DNA from: Aliarcobacter skirrowii CCUG 10374
GTDB lineage: Bacteria > Campylobacterota > Campylobacteria > Campylobacterales > Arcobacteraceae
Assembly: GCF_003544835.1 (NCBI RefSeq)
Contig: NZ_CP032099.1
Span: forward strand, 558,001-622,000
Length of the DNA: 64,000 nt
Direction of reading: 5' to 3'
Shown: in pieces, positions 8,793-16,709 of the stretch
Layout: each line of letters opens with the position of its first letter
Numbering within the stretch: position 1 is the first letter of the stretch
Notes under the pieces: model-generated
Seen by the model: the letters and a program-made list of their open reading frames with translations, nothing else
Told to the model about the DNA's origin: nothing
The model's database searches: none
Made by a program: the position numbers and the translations under genes

Positions 8793-10169
8793 TTATTGAT
8801 TTTTATTTTCAAAAATTCTCTCTGTAAACTCTGCAAACTTACCACGAACAGCTTTTTCAAGCTCTATTGCAAACATTTTAAGTTCACTATGAGTTTGTGA
8901 AGTCTGTTTTAAAAGAGTTGTTAATCCGTTATTATATTTGTTTAAATATAAATTGTCTATTTGTCTATTTGAACCAATTACAATTGCCATACAACTCTCA
9001 TCAAGTCTTGAAAGTATTAGTTGAGTTGTTTTTTCACTACTATTTTGCCACTCATCCATAATTACAATAGAGGCTGATAATGTTCTTCCTCTAGCTTCCC
9101 CTGGCCATAAAGTCTCTATACAATATTTTGTCTGTAACTCTTCTACTTTAGAGCTTATTGATTCTAAATTTTCTCTATTTTCACTCTTTTTTAGATGTTT
9201 TTTAGCAATAAACTCCAAAGTATCATATAAAGCCATATTGTAAATTCTAAACTTCTCATCGTTTCCAGATAAAAAGCCAACTTCAGCACCTTTATCAAGT
9301 GATTCAATTGAGTTTCTTACATATACAATTTTGTCATATAAACCCAAATCAATCAATCTCATGGCACTTATAATTGACATTAATGTTTTACCACTTCCTG
9401 CTTTTGCATCAACTACAAGTAAGTCAAACATATTTGACAAAATCGCTTTACAAAATAGTTTTTGTTTTAGATTTACGGGTTTTATATTTAAGGTTTTAAA
9501 ATCACTCTCTTTTAAAATATCAATTTTGCCATTTACAATGGTTGCATACTCAATATTTCCATCATCACTCTCAAATGAGTATGAAAAATTTTCAATCTCA
9601 TAATTATCATCTACTAATTTAATATCTTTATTCTCTAAGCTATTAAATAAAGATGAATCAAGTTTTAAGCTCTTTAAAAAATTAAATTTTGGAACTGTAG
9701 ATTTATCATCATGTAAAGTCTCTGTTTTAATCCCTTTAAAAAGGGCAAAAGTTCTAGCATAAACATCAAGTGATAAAAATATAGTTTGACAACCTTTAAA
9801 ATACTCTTGAGCAATAGAAGCAACTTCAATAATTCTTTTATCATTTGATTCAGAGATATGAATCTGCTCAATTGAAGTATCATATCTATCTTTAGAGATA
9901 ATATTAATATTTATATCATCATCATAAAGTTTTACAACTTTAAAACCAGTTTTATAATCAAGCTCTTTGATCTTCATCTTAGCTAGTAATCTTGCAAACT
10001 CTCTTGAATAAAAGCCTAATTCATTTGTCAGTTTCTTTTTGTCCTCTAGCTCAAGTAAAACTGTTTCAGGAATAACAATATGGTTAGTTTTATTGTCTGA
10101 TATTTTGTAGAGATTTTGAAGATTTTGTAAGATGATATTTGTATCTAATACATATACTTTTTCTTTCAT
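8793..10169 (-). CDS. PIN-PhoH fusion protein (PhoH2-type RNase/ATPase)
   Basis: A 458-residue protein joining an N-terminal PIN nuclease domain (about 1-140; acidic D9 in VLDTNIIL is visible) to a C-terminal PhoH ATPase domain. The ATPase Walker A AKAGSGKT lies near residues 257-264, the Walker B-like IVIMDEWQN near 364-372 and a GSNRQIDN sensor further on. Fusions of this type act as ATP-dependent RNA-unwinding ribonucleases in the few cases studied, which is established for mycobacterial PhoH2. It is the first gene of a minus-strand operon leading into the HD phosphohydrolase, pdxH and the CDF exporter. A palindrome and a TATAAT lie in the divergent region upstream. Domain calls are firm; the biological role is inferred. 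Confidence 0.9.
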   Translation of the reverse strand: MKEKVYVLDTNIILQNLQNLYKISDNKTNHIVIPETVLLELEDKKKLTNELGFYSREFARLLAKMKIKELDYKTGFKVVKLYDDDININIISKDRYDTSIEQIHISESNDKRIIEVASIAQEYFKGCQTIFLSLDVYARTFALFKGIKTETLHDDKSTVPKFNFLKSLKLDSSLFNSLENKDIKLVDDNYEIENFSYSFESDDGNIEYATIVNGKIDILKESDFKTLNIKPVNLKQKLFCKAILSNMFDLLVVDAKAGSGKTLMSIISAMRLIDLGLYDKIVYVRNSIESLDKGAEVGFLSGNDEKFRIYNMALYDTLEFIAKKHLKKSENRENLESISSKVEELQTKYCIETLWPGEARGRTLSASIVIMDEWQNSSEKTTQLILSRLDESCMAIVIGSNRQIDNLYLNKYNNGLTTLLKQTSQTHSELKMFAIELEKAVRGKFAEFTERIFENKNQ

Positions 10170-10213
10170 AGTAAAATTTTATCACAAATTAATATCAAAA
10201 AGGTTACATAAAA

Positions 10214-10241
10214 TATAGTTTTTAAAAAACTATAGTATAAT
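10214..10241 (+). promoter_or_regulatory. Divergent promoter region with 21-bp palindrome and TATAAT
   Basis: Between the phoH-type gene and the EAL gene, a palindrome with 10-bp arms around one base (10214-10234) ends one base before a consensus TATAAT (10236-10241) reading toward the EAL gene. Its position inside the -35/-10 spacer suggests an operator. An AT-rich structural element is the alternative. Confidence 0.5.
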
Positions 10242-10272
10242 CTAATTCTAATTTTTAAACAAAGGCATAAGA

Positions 10273-11976
10273 TTGGAAATTATTTTTATAGCTTTATTAT
10301 TGATAATTGTTTTTTTTCTAGTTGTTTTAATAATAATTAAATATAAAAGTAGCCAAGAGATGCAATCTGAAATCGAAGATTTAAAAAGAAAAAATAATAT
10401 TTTAAGACAGTACAATAAAGCTACAAAAACATCAAACATAATTTCAAATAGCGATTTAAAAGGAAATATTACCTATGTAAACGATAAGTTTTGTGAAGTT
10501 GCTATGTATACAAGAGAAGAGATAATGGGTAAACCTCACAATCTTTTAAGAGGTGAACCAGATGGAAAAATATTTAAAGAGATGTGGGAAACTATTCAAA
10601 GTGGAAAAGTTTGGAAAGGAAATCTTAAAAATACAAAAAAAGATGGAAGTTTTTATTATATAAATACAACAATATCTCCAATTTTTGATGAAAATGGAAA
10701 AATCTTTGAGTATGTTGCAATTAGACATGAAATTACAGATTTGGTTCAAAAAACAAATGAGTTAAATAGAATTTTAAGAGAGGATTATTTAACAGGAATT
10801 GGAAATAGATATAAACTTATAGAAGATATTTCAAAAAAAGAGAGTTTATCTATTGCACTATTGGATATTAAAAATTTTAGTGAATTAAATGATTTGTTTG
10901 GATATCAATTTGGTGATATGGTATTAAAGTTAGTTGCTAGAAAAATTGAGGATTTAATAAAAAAATATAAAAATTATAGTGTTTATAGAGTAACTTCAGA
11001 TGTATTTGCTATTTTAGCTCAAGATGTAAAAAGAGAAGATTTTATAGAGTTTGTTAAAGAGATATCTTTAATTGTTTCGGAAAAACCTTTTAGTGCAAAT
11101 AGAAGACAGGTCTTTATATCACTTGCTTATTGCTTCTCATTTGAAGAGAAATCACAACTTTTAGAGAGTGTAAATATAATAAGAAAATATGCTAAAAAAC
11201 ATAAAAATCATATCATTTATGATAAAAATCTTAATATAGAAAAAGAGTATGAAAACAATATTTACTGGACACAAAGAGTAAAAACCGCTTTAGAAAAAGA
11301 GCAAATAATACCTTTTTTCCAAGGAATTTATAATTTAAAAACTCAAAAGATAGAGAAATATGAAGCTCTTGCAAGATTAAAAGATGATAATAGCACAATA
11401 ACTCCTTACTTCTTTTTGGATATATCTAAAAAATCTGGACAATATAAAGATATTACAAAAAGTGTGATAGAGAAGAGTTTTGAGTATTTTAAAGACAAAG
11501 ATTATGAATTTTCAATTAATCTTGCTTTTGAAGATATCTTAGATGATGAGGTAAAAGAATTTTTAATCAAAAAAATAGAAGATTATAATATAGGTTCAAA
11601 ATTAGTTGTAGAGATAGTTGAGAGCGAAGAGGTTGAAGATTTTGAACTATTAAATGAATTTTTAGAGCTTTTAAGCTCTTATGGATGTAAAATTGCAATA
11701 GATGATTTTGGAAGTGGATATTCAAATTTTGAGTATTTAACAAAAATGAGAGCAGATTATATAAAAATTGATGGCTCTTTGATAAAAGATATTTTAGATA
11801 GCAAAGGTAATCAGAATATTGTAAGTATGATTATAGGTTTTGCAAAAGAACAAGGATTTAAAACTATTGCAGAGTTTGTATGGAGTAAAGAGATTTTTGA
11901 TAAGGTAGAAGAGTTAGGGGTTGATTATATTCAAGGTTACTATATAAGTGAACCAAAAGAGAATATAGATGCTTAA
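10273..11976 (+). CDS. PAS-GGDEF(degenerate)-EAL protein, probable c-di-GMP phosphodiesterase
   Basis: A 567-residue protein with an N-terminal membrane helix (about 1-22), a PAS/PAC domain (about 50-165, with TYVNDKFCEVAMYTREE), a GGDEF-like domain (about 170-330) and an EAL domain (about 340-567). The GGDEF signature is replaced by TSDVF at 241-245, so cyclase activity is unlikely. The EAL domain keeps E364 (EALAR), the Asn in SINLAFED, VVEIVESE, the Asp pair in IAIDDFGSGYS, the Lys in YIKIDGS and the Glu in TIAEF. It should therefore hydrolyse c-di-GMP. I take TTG at 10273 as the start, eight bases after AAAGG. It opposes the cyclase encoded near 4-5.5 kb. Confidence 0.88.
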   Translation: MEIIFIALLLIIVFFLVVLIIIKYKSSQEMQSEIEDLKRKNNILRQYNKATKTSNIISNSDLKGNITYVNDKFCEVAMYTREEIMGKPHNLLRGEPDGKIFKEMWETIQSGKVWKGNLKNTKKDGSFYYINTTISPIFDENGKIFEYVAIRHEITDLVQKTNELNRILREDYLTGIGNRYKLIEDISKKESLSIALLDIKNFSELNDLFGYQFGDMVLKLVARKIEDLIKKYKNYSVYRVTSDVFAILAQDVKREDFIEFVKEISLIVSEKPFSANRRQVFISLAYCFSFEEKSQLLESVNIIRKYAKKHKNHIIYDKNLNIEKEYENNIYWTQRVKTALEKEQIIPFFQGIYNLKTQKIEKYEALARLKDDNSTITPYFFLDISKKSGQYKDITKSVIEKSFEYFKDKDYEFSINLAFEDILDDEVKEFLIKKIEDYNIGSKLVVEIVESEEVEDFELLNEFLELLSSYGCKIAIDDFGSGYSNFEYLTKMRADYIKIDGSLIKDILDSKGNQNIVSMIIGFAKEQGFKTIAEFVWSKEIFDKVEELGVDYIQGYYISEPKENIDA

Positions 11977-11992
11977 GAGAGATATCTCTTAA
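11973..11992. terminator. Bidirectional hairpin between convergent genes
   Basis: The 8-bp perfect arms TTAAGAGA and TCTCTTAA flank a 4-base loop. The stop codon of the EAL gene (11974-11976) and that of the FMN reductase (11989-11991, reverse) both lie within the arms. T tracts are weak, so its strength as a terminator is uncertain. Confidence 0.5.
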
Positions 11993-12498
11993 ACATCTGA
12001 TAGTTTTACAAGAGCCTTTAAAATCTCTTGTGCACTATCTTTATTTAAAGCTTTTTCATAAGTTGTTAAAATCTCTCTAGCTAAAATATTTGCACCTAAG
12101 TGTTGAAACATAATTCTCATAGCTTGAAGTCCTTTTTGACCTCCACCGCCACTGTGTGTTGCAAGAGCAACTATTTTATCATTAAATGCATCTCTCCAAT
12201 TTTTTGTTGATCTTGAAGTCCATGCCATTGCATTATTTAATACAGGTGGCATAACTCCATTGTACTCAGGTGCAACTACAATAAAAGCTTTTAAATCCAT
12301 TATTTTTGTAGTTAAATCAAGTACAGATTCAGGAATACCATTTTTATCCTCTTCAACTGTGCTATATAGTGGTAAATTATAATCAACTAGATTTATAATT
12401 TCACTATCAAAATTTAATTCATCTGCTATATTTTTTAACTCATTTGCTAATTTTAAATTATTATTAGAACTAGCTACTAATATTCCAATTTTTGACAT
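11989..12498 (-). CDS. NADPH-dependent FMN reductase family flavoprotein
   Basis: A 169-residue flavodoxin-fold oxidoreductase of the NADPH-dependent FMN reductase family (ChrR/YieF/azoreductase type). The N-terminal strand with the phosphate-binding loop (IGILVASSNNNLKLA), the central VVAPEYNGVMPPVLNNAMAW (FMN-binding PEYN motif) and ALATHSGGGGQKGLQAMR are all present. These enzymes reduce quinones, chromate, azo or nitro compounds with NAD(P)H; the substrate here is unknown. The ATG follows AAAAGGAATT. It stands alone, convergent with the EAL gene and followed by no cotranscribed gene. Confidence 0.85.
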   Translation of the reverse strand: MSKIGILVASSNNNLKLANELKNIADELNFDSEIINLVDYNLPLYSTVEEDKNGIPESVLDLTTKIMDLKAFIVVAPEYNGVMPPVLNNAMAWTSRSTKNWRDAFNDKIVALATHSGGGGQKGLQAMRIMFQHLGANILAREILTTYEKALNKDSAQEILKALVKLSDV

Positions 12499-12569
12499 TT
12501 TTAAATTCCTTTTATATTTTTTATAAGAGGTGATTATAGCTTAGATTTTATTAATTGAAAGTATTTTGA

Positions 12570-12645
12570 TGGTGGTTCGAGACAGAATCGAACTGTCGAC
12601 ACAAGGATTTTCAATCCTTTGCTCTACCGACTGAGCTATCGAACC
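12570..12645 (-). tRNA. tRNA-Phe (GAA)
   Basis: A complete cloverleaf of 76 bases with encoded CCA at 12570-12572. The 7-bp acceptor is GGTTCGA with TCGAACC. The D-arm is GCTC...GAGC, and the anticodon stem AAGGA/TCCTT closes a loop with GAA. The T-arm has TTCGATT. It is the last of three clustered tRNA genes. Confidence 0.96.
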
Positions 12646-12657
12646 ACAATCATAAAG

Positions 12658-12742
12658 TGGTGGTGAGAGAAGGATTTGAACCTTCGAAGCCGTAGGCGGC
12701 GGATTTACAGTCCGCAGGATTTGACCACTCTCCAACCTCACC
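12658..12742 (-). tRNA. tRNA-Tyr (GTA)
   Basis: An 85-base class II tRNA with a long variable arm, encoded CCA at 12658-12660 and acceptor GGTGAGG. The anticodon stem GCGGA/TCCGC closes a loop carrying GTA. The T-loop is TTCAAAT. It is processed from the same precursor as its tRNA neighbours, judging by the 12- and 22-base spacers. Confidence 0.96.
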
Positions 12743-12764
12743 ATAAAAAAGAACTTAAATTAAG

Positions 12765-12839
12765 TGGATGGGGTAGAAGGATTCGAACCTTCGAATGACG
12801 GTACCAAAAACCGTTGCCTTACCGCTTGGCGATACCCCA
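12765..12839 (-). tRNA. tRNA-Gln (TTG)
   Basis: A 75-base cloverleaf with encoded CCA at 12765-12767 and acceptor TGGGGTA/TACCCCA. The anticodon stem ACGGT/ACCGT has TTG in its loop, and the T-loop is TTCGAAT. The discriminator base is U rather than the G of E. coli tRNA-Gln. It is the first gene of the tRNA cluster. Confidence 0.95.
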
Positions 12840-12857
12840 ATAATTTAAGTGGACGAA

Positions 12858-12863
12858 ATTATA
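12858..12863 (-). promoter_or_regulatory. -10 element of the tRNA cluster promoter
   Basis: A consensus TATAAT on the minus strand lies 19 bases upstream of the mature 5' end of tRNA-Gln. No good -35 is visible, which is common for sigma-70 promoters in this phylum. It lies between the terminator hairpin of the upstream gene and the tRNAs. Confidence 0.6.
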
Positions 12864-12897
12864 GTATTATGAATATTAAACTTTGATAAAAATATAG

Positions 12898-12926
12898 GCT
12901 TTTTATGAAATTTATTCATAAAAAGC
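12898..12926 (-). terminator. Terminator hairpin ending the helicase/DUF3142 operon
   Basis: A perfect 12-bp stem (12898-12909 with 12915-12926) has a 5-base loop. The stop codon of the 246-residue orphan gene lies at the loop. A T-rich tract follows on the minus strand. It separates that gene from the tRNA promoter. Confidence 0.65.
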
Positions 12927-13652
12927 AGGAGTTGGAGGAAAAGTATCAAATGCTCTTTTAATTGCAAAATCAACTTGATTTTTATTTTTAATATTTTGAG
13001 TTGGATGTGAAAATTGAAGATAGTTTATAGATTCAGGAATAGTTTTCTCTTTTTTATATACAAAAGCAACTTTTTTGCCCATTTTTTCACTATTTTCAAA
13101 TATTGTTTTTGCATATTCAAAAATGTGTGGAAACTCTTTTTTATTTAATTTATCTCCCCAGCAAAAAAATACAAACTTTCCAGCTGGAACAAAGTTTTTT
13201 ACATCTATATACATAATATCTCTATCAAACTCAGTATTCTGATTTGAGTTATATTTTTCTAAATCTTCATTGAATTTATTTAAAAGAGTGCTTGAGTCAA
13301 TATGACCCTCTATTAGATTAAACAAATTTTTAATCTCTACAATTTTTCCTTTACAATGCTCACACATCGCTTGTTTAAAAGATGTTATGTAGCCTTCACT
13401 TTTTAACTCTATTAACTCATCAAAAGAGTTAAAATCTTGTTCTAATAAAAATTTATTAGAGTCATAACCAAGAGGTGTAACAACTGGATTATATAAAATC
13501 ACTGTTCCAATTATATTTTTTTTTCTACTCTCTTTTGTTTTTATTAACTCTTTAAACTCTTTTACACTTATATCATTTTCTCCAAAGTACATATAACTTT
13601 GAGTTAAAAAAACCTCTTCGTACATTGTTTGAATTTCACCAAAATATTGCAT
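12912..13652 (-). CDS. Uncharacterised 246-residue protein (possible distant DUF1643-like)
   Basis: I do not recognise this protein with confidence. It has no signal peptide or membrane helix. It has an early strand IIGTVILYNPVVTP (about residues 47-60), a CEHC pair near 96-99, then VEIKNLFNL and later KFVFFCWGD (about 160-168). The order 'NP ... NLF ... WG' recalls the DUF1643 fold, but the resemblance is weak and the usual N-P-S-T signature is absent. It is the last gene of a four-gene minus-strand run, two bases after the lipoprotein stop, with AAAGGAT before its ATG. Cotranscription with the helicase, DUF3142-like and lipoprotein genes is likely. Function unknown. Confidence 0.8.
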   Translation of the reverse strand: MQYFGEIQTMYEEVFLTQSYMYFGENDISVKEFKELIKTKESRKKNIIGTVILYNPVVTPLGYDSNKFLLEQDFNSFDELIELKSEGYITSFKQAMCEHCKGKIVEIKNLFNLIEGHIDSSTLLNKFNEDLEKYNSNQNTEFDRDIMYIDVKNFVPAGKFVFFCWGDKLNKKEFPHIFEYAKTIFENSEKMGKKVAFVYKKEKTIPESINYLQFSHPTQNIKNKNQVDFAIKRAFDTFPPTPAFYE

Positions 13653-13654
13653 TT

Positions 13655-15763
13655 TTATCCTTTATTATCTCTATTTATATATGTTTTAAAGTCACCACAC
13701 TCTTGAATTAGCTCATTATAATATCTTGTATCTTTAAAATTATTTTGTAAAATATTAAAATATCTTGAACCACTATTTTCTAAAAATTTTTCATAAAACT
13801 CATCAGAACCATAGTTATAAACACTATTTTTTTTCCACCAATTATTCTCTTGAGGATATTTATCGTAGTTTAAATCAAAAATAGCCAATTTTGTCTTTGC
13901 AATTAAATATGTTATTTTAGCATTTAGCTCTATATCTTTAGAGTTTTCTAAAGCTTTTTCATAATAATTTATTGCAAGATTTAATTTTTGCTCTTGAAGT
14001 TTTGGAGTGTGAACTAAATAGTTACTTCTATAAACAGTTGTAACGCTATTTATATTTCCAAAGTGGCTTAGGTTGTACAAACTATTTGCTAATAGGAAGT
14101 TATCCATAACACTATTTGGATTTTTTTCTAACTCATTTTCTATTTTAATAACTCTTTGCAAAAACTCTCTTATAGTAAATGGTTCTTTTTTACCACTTCT
14201 ATTATTTCCACGAATTAGTCCATTAAAAGGGTTGAATTCAACTTTTGTTTTATCCAATATTTCAAAATTTGTATCAAGAGCCTCTTGAAATTTTAAATTG
14301 TTTATTAAAACTGTAATTTTTGCAAAATCAAAACTACTCTTATTTGCTGTAACCATTTTTTTAAATTTAGTTTGTAAAAATTCTCTAAGTTTTGTATCTT
14401 GTTTTGTCTCTAAAAACATTTCAAATTTTTTAAAGTTCTCTAGGTCAAGATCTTTGTACTCTATATAGTAAAAGTTATCACTTAAATACTTTTCAAAATC
14501 TTGATTTTGGTTTTTATATAGATTTGATAGAGTGTTTAAAGTATATTTATATATATCAAACTCATTTTCATTAAAATGTGAAACTCTTTTATAAATCTCA
14601 TCTTCAATACTACTATCTATACTTTTCAATGAGTTTAAATATAAAATATAAGATGCAACTTCTAACTCATGTTTATTTGGAAACTCTACTAATAATCTAT
14701 CTAAAATCTTTTTTGACTCTTCATATTTTTTGAAATATATATTAAAGTGAACTAAACTTAAATCTACTAAATATCTATCATCTTTATCTATATTTTTTAA
14801 AAAATCAATATATTCACTATTTTCATTTTCATAATCTTTGTAAGCACTACCGTATGTGTTATGAAGAGTTTGAGATTTTAAAAGTTCTCTAAAAATAAGA
14901 AAATCAAGCCATTTTGAATTTTTATCTATATTATATATTTTTTTCATCTCTTCAAGAACATTGCTATTGTAATTTAAAGCTCTAATAGCATACATTTTTG
15001 TTTTTTCACTATCATCTTTTGCATAAGATAAGAGTTCATTAAAATACTCTTCAGAAGTTATATATTTAAAGTTATAAAAACTTAAATGAGAGTTTATACT
15101 ATTTTCAAAAAGTTTTGAAAACTCATAAACTCCTTTTGCAATTTCATTGTTTTTTACTAAAGCACCTGCATATAAACCTTGAATCCAATCTTTTACAATT
15201 GAGTTGGAGTTATTTAATAGATAACTATAATTATTGTAAATATCTAAACTATTTTTTGTGCTATCTTTATAGTGAGATAATCTAAGTGCTATATAAAAGT
15301 ATCTCTGCTTTAAAAAACTATTTTTTGTATCATCTATTTTATTCAAAGCTATTGGAATAAAATCTTTGCAATATGTAAAATCTTGATTGATGTAGGGATT
15401 ATAAGTTACACAATACTCCTGCTCTTTTATAAATTTTAAATACTCTTGAAACTCTTCATCTAAAATTAACTCTTGATTTCTATTTTTATAAATAATATCT
15501 TCGAGCTCTTTTATTGAAAATCTATTTTCAAGTGCTACTTGCCACTCTTTTAGATTCTCTTTTTTATTTTTTATACTATATTTATAGATAATATCATTGT
15601 ATGTTGAAGCGCTTGATAAATCATTTGAGTATTGTAAATATAGATTATCTTTGTTATCTAAAAAATGAAACTCTACATCTTCACTATTCCACCAATATCC
15701 ACCACCACAAGAAAAAAGTGATAGTGATAAAGATATTGTTAATAGAACTATTTTAAAAATCAT
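13655..15763 (-). CDS. Large predicted lipoprotein with CGGG N-terminus and helical repeats
   Basis: A 702-residue exported protein. The first 18 residues form a signal peptide ending in LFSC, a plausible lipobox, so Cys19 would be lipidated and the mature protein would start CGGGYWW. The remainder is almost wholly helical and rich in Tyr, Asn and Lys. Paired helices suggest TPR-like solenoid repeats (for example near 330-400 and 590-690), although no canonical TPR motif is clear. Its gene lies 8 bases after the DUF3142-like gene, with AAGGAA before the ATG. Secreted CGGG proteins next to DUF3142 proteins are a pairing I recall from other bacteria, but I cannot verify this here. The role is unknown, perhaps an envelope scaffold for its neighbour. 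Confidence 0.8.
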   Translation of the reverse strand: MIFKIVLLTISLSLSLFSCGGGYWWNSEDVEFHFLDNKDNLYLQYSNDLSSASTYNDIIYKYSIKNKKENLKEWQVALENRFSIKELEDIIYKNRNQELILDEEFQEYLKFIKEQEYCVTYNPYINQDFTYCKDFIPIALNKIDDTKNSFLKQRYFYIALRLSHYKDSTKNSLDIYNNYSYLLNNSNSIVKDWIQGLYAGALVKNNEIAKGVYEFSKLFENSINSHLSFYNFKYITSEEYFNELLSYAKDDSEKTKMYAIRALNYNSNVLEEMKKIYNIDKNSKWLDFLIFRELLKSQTLHNTYGSAYKDYENENSEYIDFLKNIDKDDRYLVDLSLVHFNIYFKKYEESKKILDRLLVEFPNKHELEVASYILYLNSLKSIDSSIEDEIYKRVSHFNENEFDIYKYTLNTLSNLYKNQNQDFEKYLSDNFYYIEYKDLDLENFKKFEMFLETKQDTKLREFLQTKFKKMVTANKSSFDFAKITVLINNLKFQEALDTNFEILDKTKVEFNPFNGLIRGNNRSGKKEPFTIREFLQRVIKIENELEKNPNSVMDNFLLANSLYNLSHFGNINSVTTVYRSNYLVHTPKLQEQKLNLAINYYEKALENSKDIELNAKITYLIAKTKLAIFDLNYDKYPQENNWWKKNSVYNYGSDEFYEKFLENSGSRYFNILQNNFKDTRYYNELIQECGDFKTYINRDNKG

Positions 15764-15771
15764 ATATTTCC

Positions 15772-16707
15772 TTATTGTTCTAAAATTTGAGCAAGATTAT
15801 AGCTATTTTTATATTTATATGTATAAAAAATAATCTCATTAAAATAGTTTTTTGAGTGTTTTAAAAAGTCAGATAATGCAATTTTTAAATCATTTGAAGT
15901 TACATAATCAAATCTTAAAATATCATCTTTATAGATATATTGTCCTTTAAAATAGTGACTTTTTAAAACTTGAAATCTATTCTCTCCTAAATCTTTAAAA
16001 TTTTCATTGAAGTCCTCTTTTTTTATACCTTCAAACAAATTTATAGCTCTTTTATTTCTAAATTGTATAGCTTGAGAGTATAAAGGAAGAGCAAGTTTTA
16101 ATTTAAGAGGGTAATTTTCAAAATTAAATAGATATTTTTTTGCTATATTGTTATCTAAAATATAGTTTTTTGTATTAAAATTTCCCAACTCTGACATATT
16201 GTAATACATTAAAACTCCATAATCAGCAGGTGGAATACCTGTTTGTTTATAGTATTTAATTTGATGCAATCTTAAAGTAGTGCTAATAGTTACTTTTAAT
16301 TCATTTTTTAACTCTTTTAAAAATAAAAAGTAGTTATTTTTAGAGCTATCACTCCAGTCGCAATCTATTTGTAGTTCATTGAAATTAAAATTAAAGCTAT
16401 TTAGAATTTTGATTATATCTTTGCTTAATCTTTTAAAATCAACATTTTGCATAGTTTTATTTGTAATATAAATTGTTGGAATAAAATCTTTTGGAGGATT
16501 TTTTATAAAGTTTGTTTTTATAATCTCAAGTTTATTTGAGTAGTCTATATCTAAAACTTTTATATATAACTTCTCATTTAAAATCTCATTTTTATAAGAA
16601 TTTTCCCAAACATAGTATGAGATTTCAAATTTTTCACTATTTTTTGAGAAAATAAAAATAGAAAATATTAAAATAAAAGCTAAAAGTATAAAAATATATC
16701 TCTTCAA
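15772..16707 (-). CDS. DUF3142-like exported TIM-barrel protein
   Basis: A 311-residue protein with an N-terminal membrane anchor or uncleaved signal (about residues 4-20), then a periplasmic domain. The LQIDCDWSDSSKNNYFLFLKELK segment (split across residues 113-135), followed by KVTISTTLRL and YGVLMYYNMS, resembles DUF3142, a predicted glycoside-hydrolase-like barrel. The two acidic residues in IDCDW occupy the place of catalytic or ligand residues in such barrels. I take TTG at 16707 as the start. GGAG five bases upstream sits inside the last codons of the helicase gene, so expression is coupled. The lipoprotein gene follows after 8 bases. No substrate can be assigned. Confidence 0.75.
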   Translation of the reverse strand: MKRYIFILLAFILIFSIFIFSKNSEKFEISYYVWENSYKNEILNEKLYIKVLDIDYSNKLEIIKTNFIKNPPKDFIPTIYITNKTMQNVDFKRLSKDIIKILNSFNFNFNELQIDCDWSDSSKNNYFLFLKELKNELKVTISTTLRLHQIKYYKQTGIPPADYGVLMYYNMSELGNFNTKNYILDNNIAKKYLFNFENYPLKLKLALPLYSQAIQFRNKRAINLFEGIKKEDFNENFKDLGENRFQVLKSHYFKGQYIYKDDILRFDYVTSNDLKIALSDFLKHSKNYFNEIIFYTYKYKNSYNLAQILEQ

Positions 16708-16709
16708 AT

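Noticed and set aside
12541-12744. Open frame of 67 codons on the minus strand
   Set aside because: It runs through tRNA-Tyr and tRNA-Phe and has no protein-like features.
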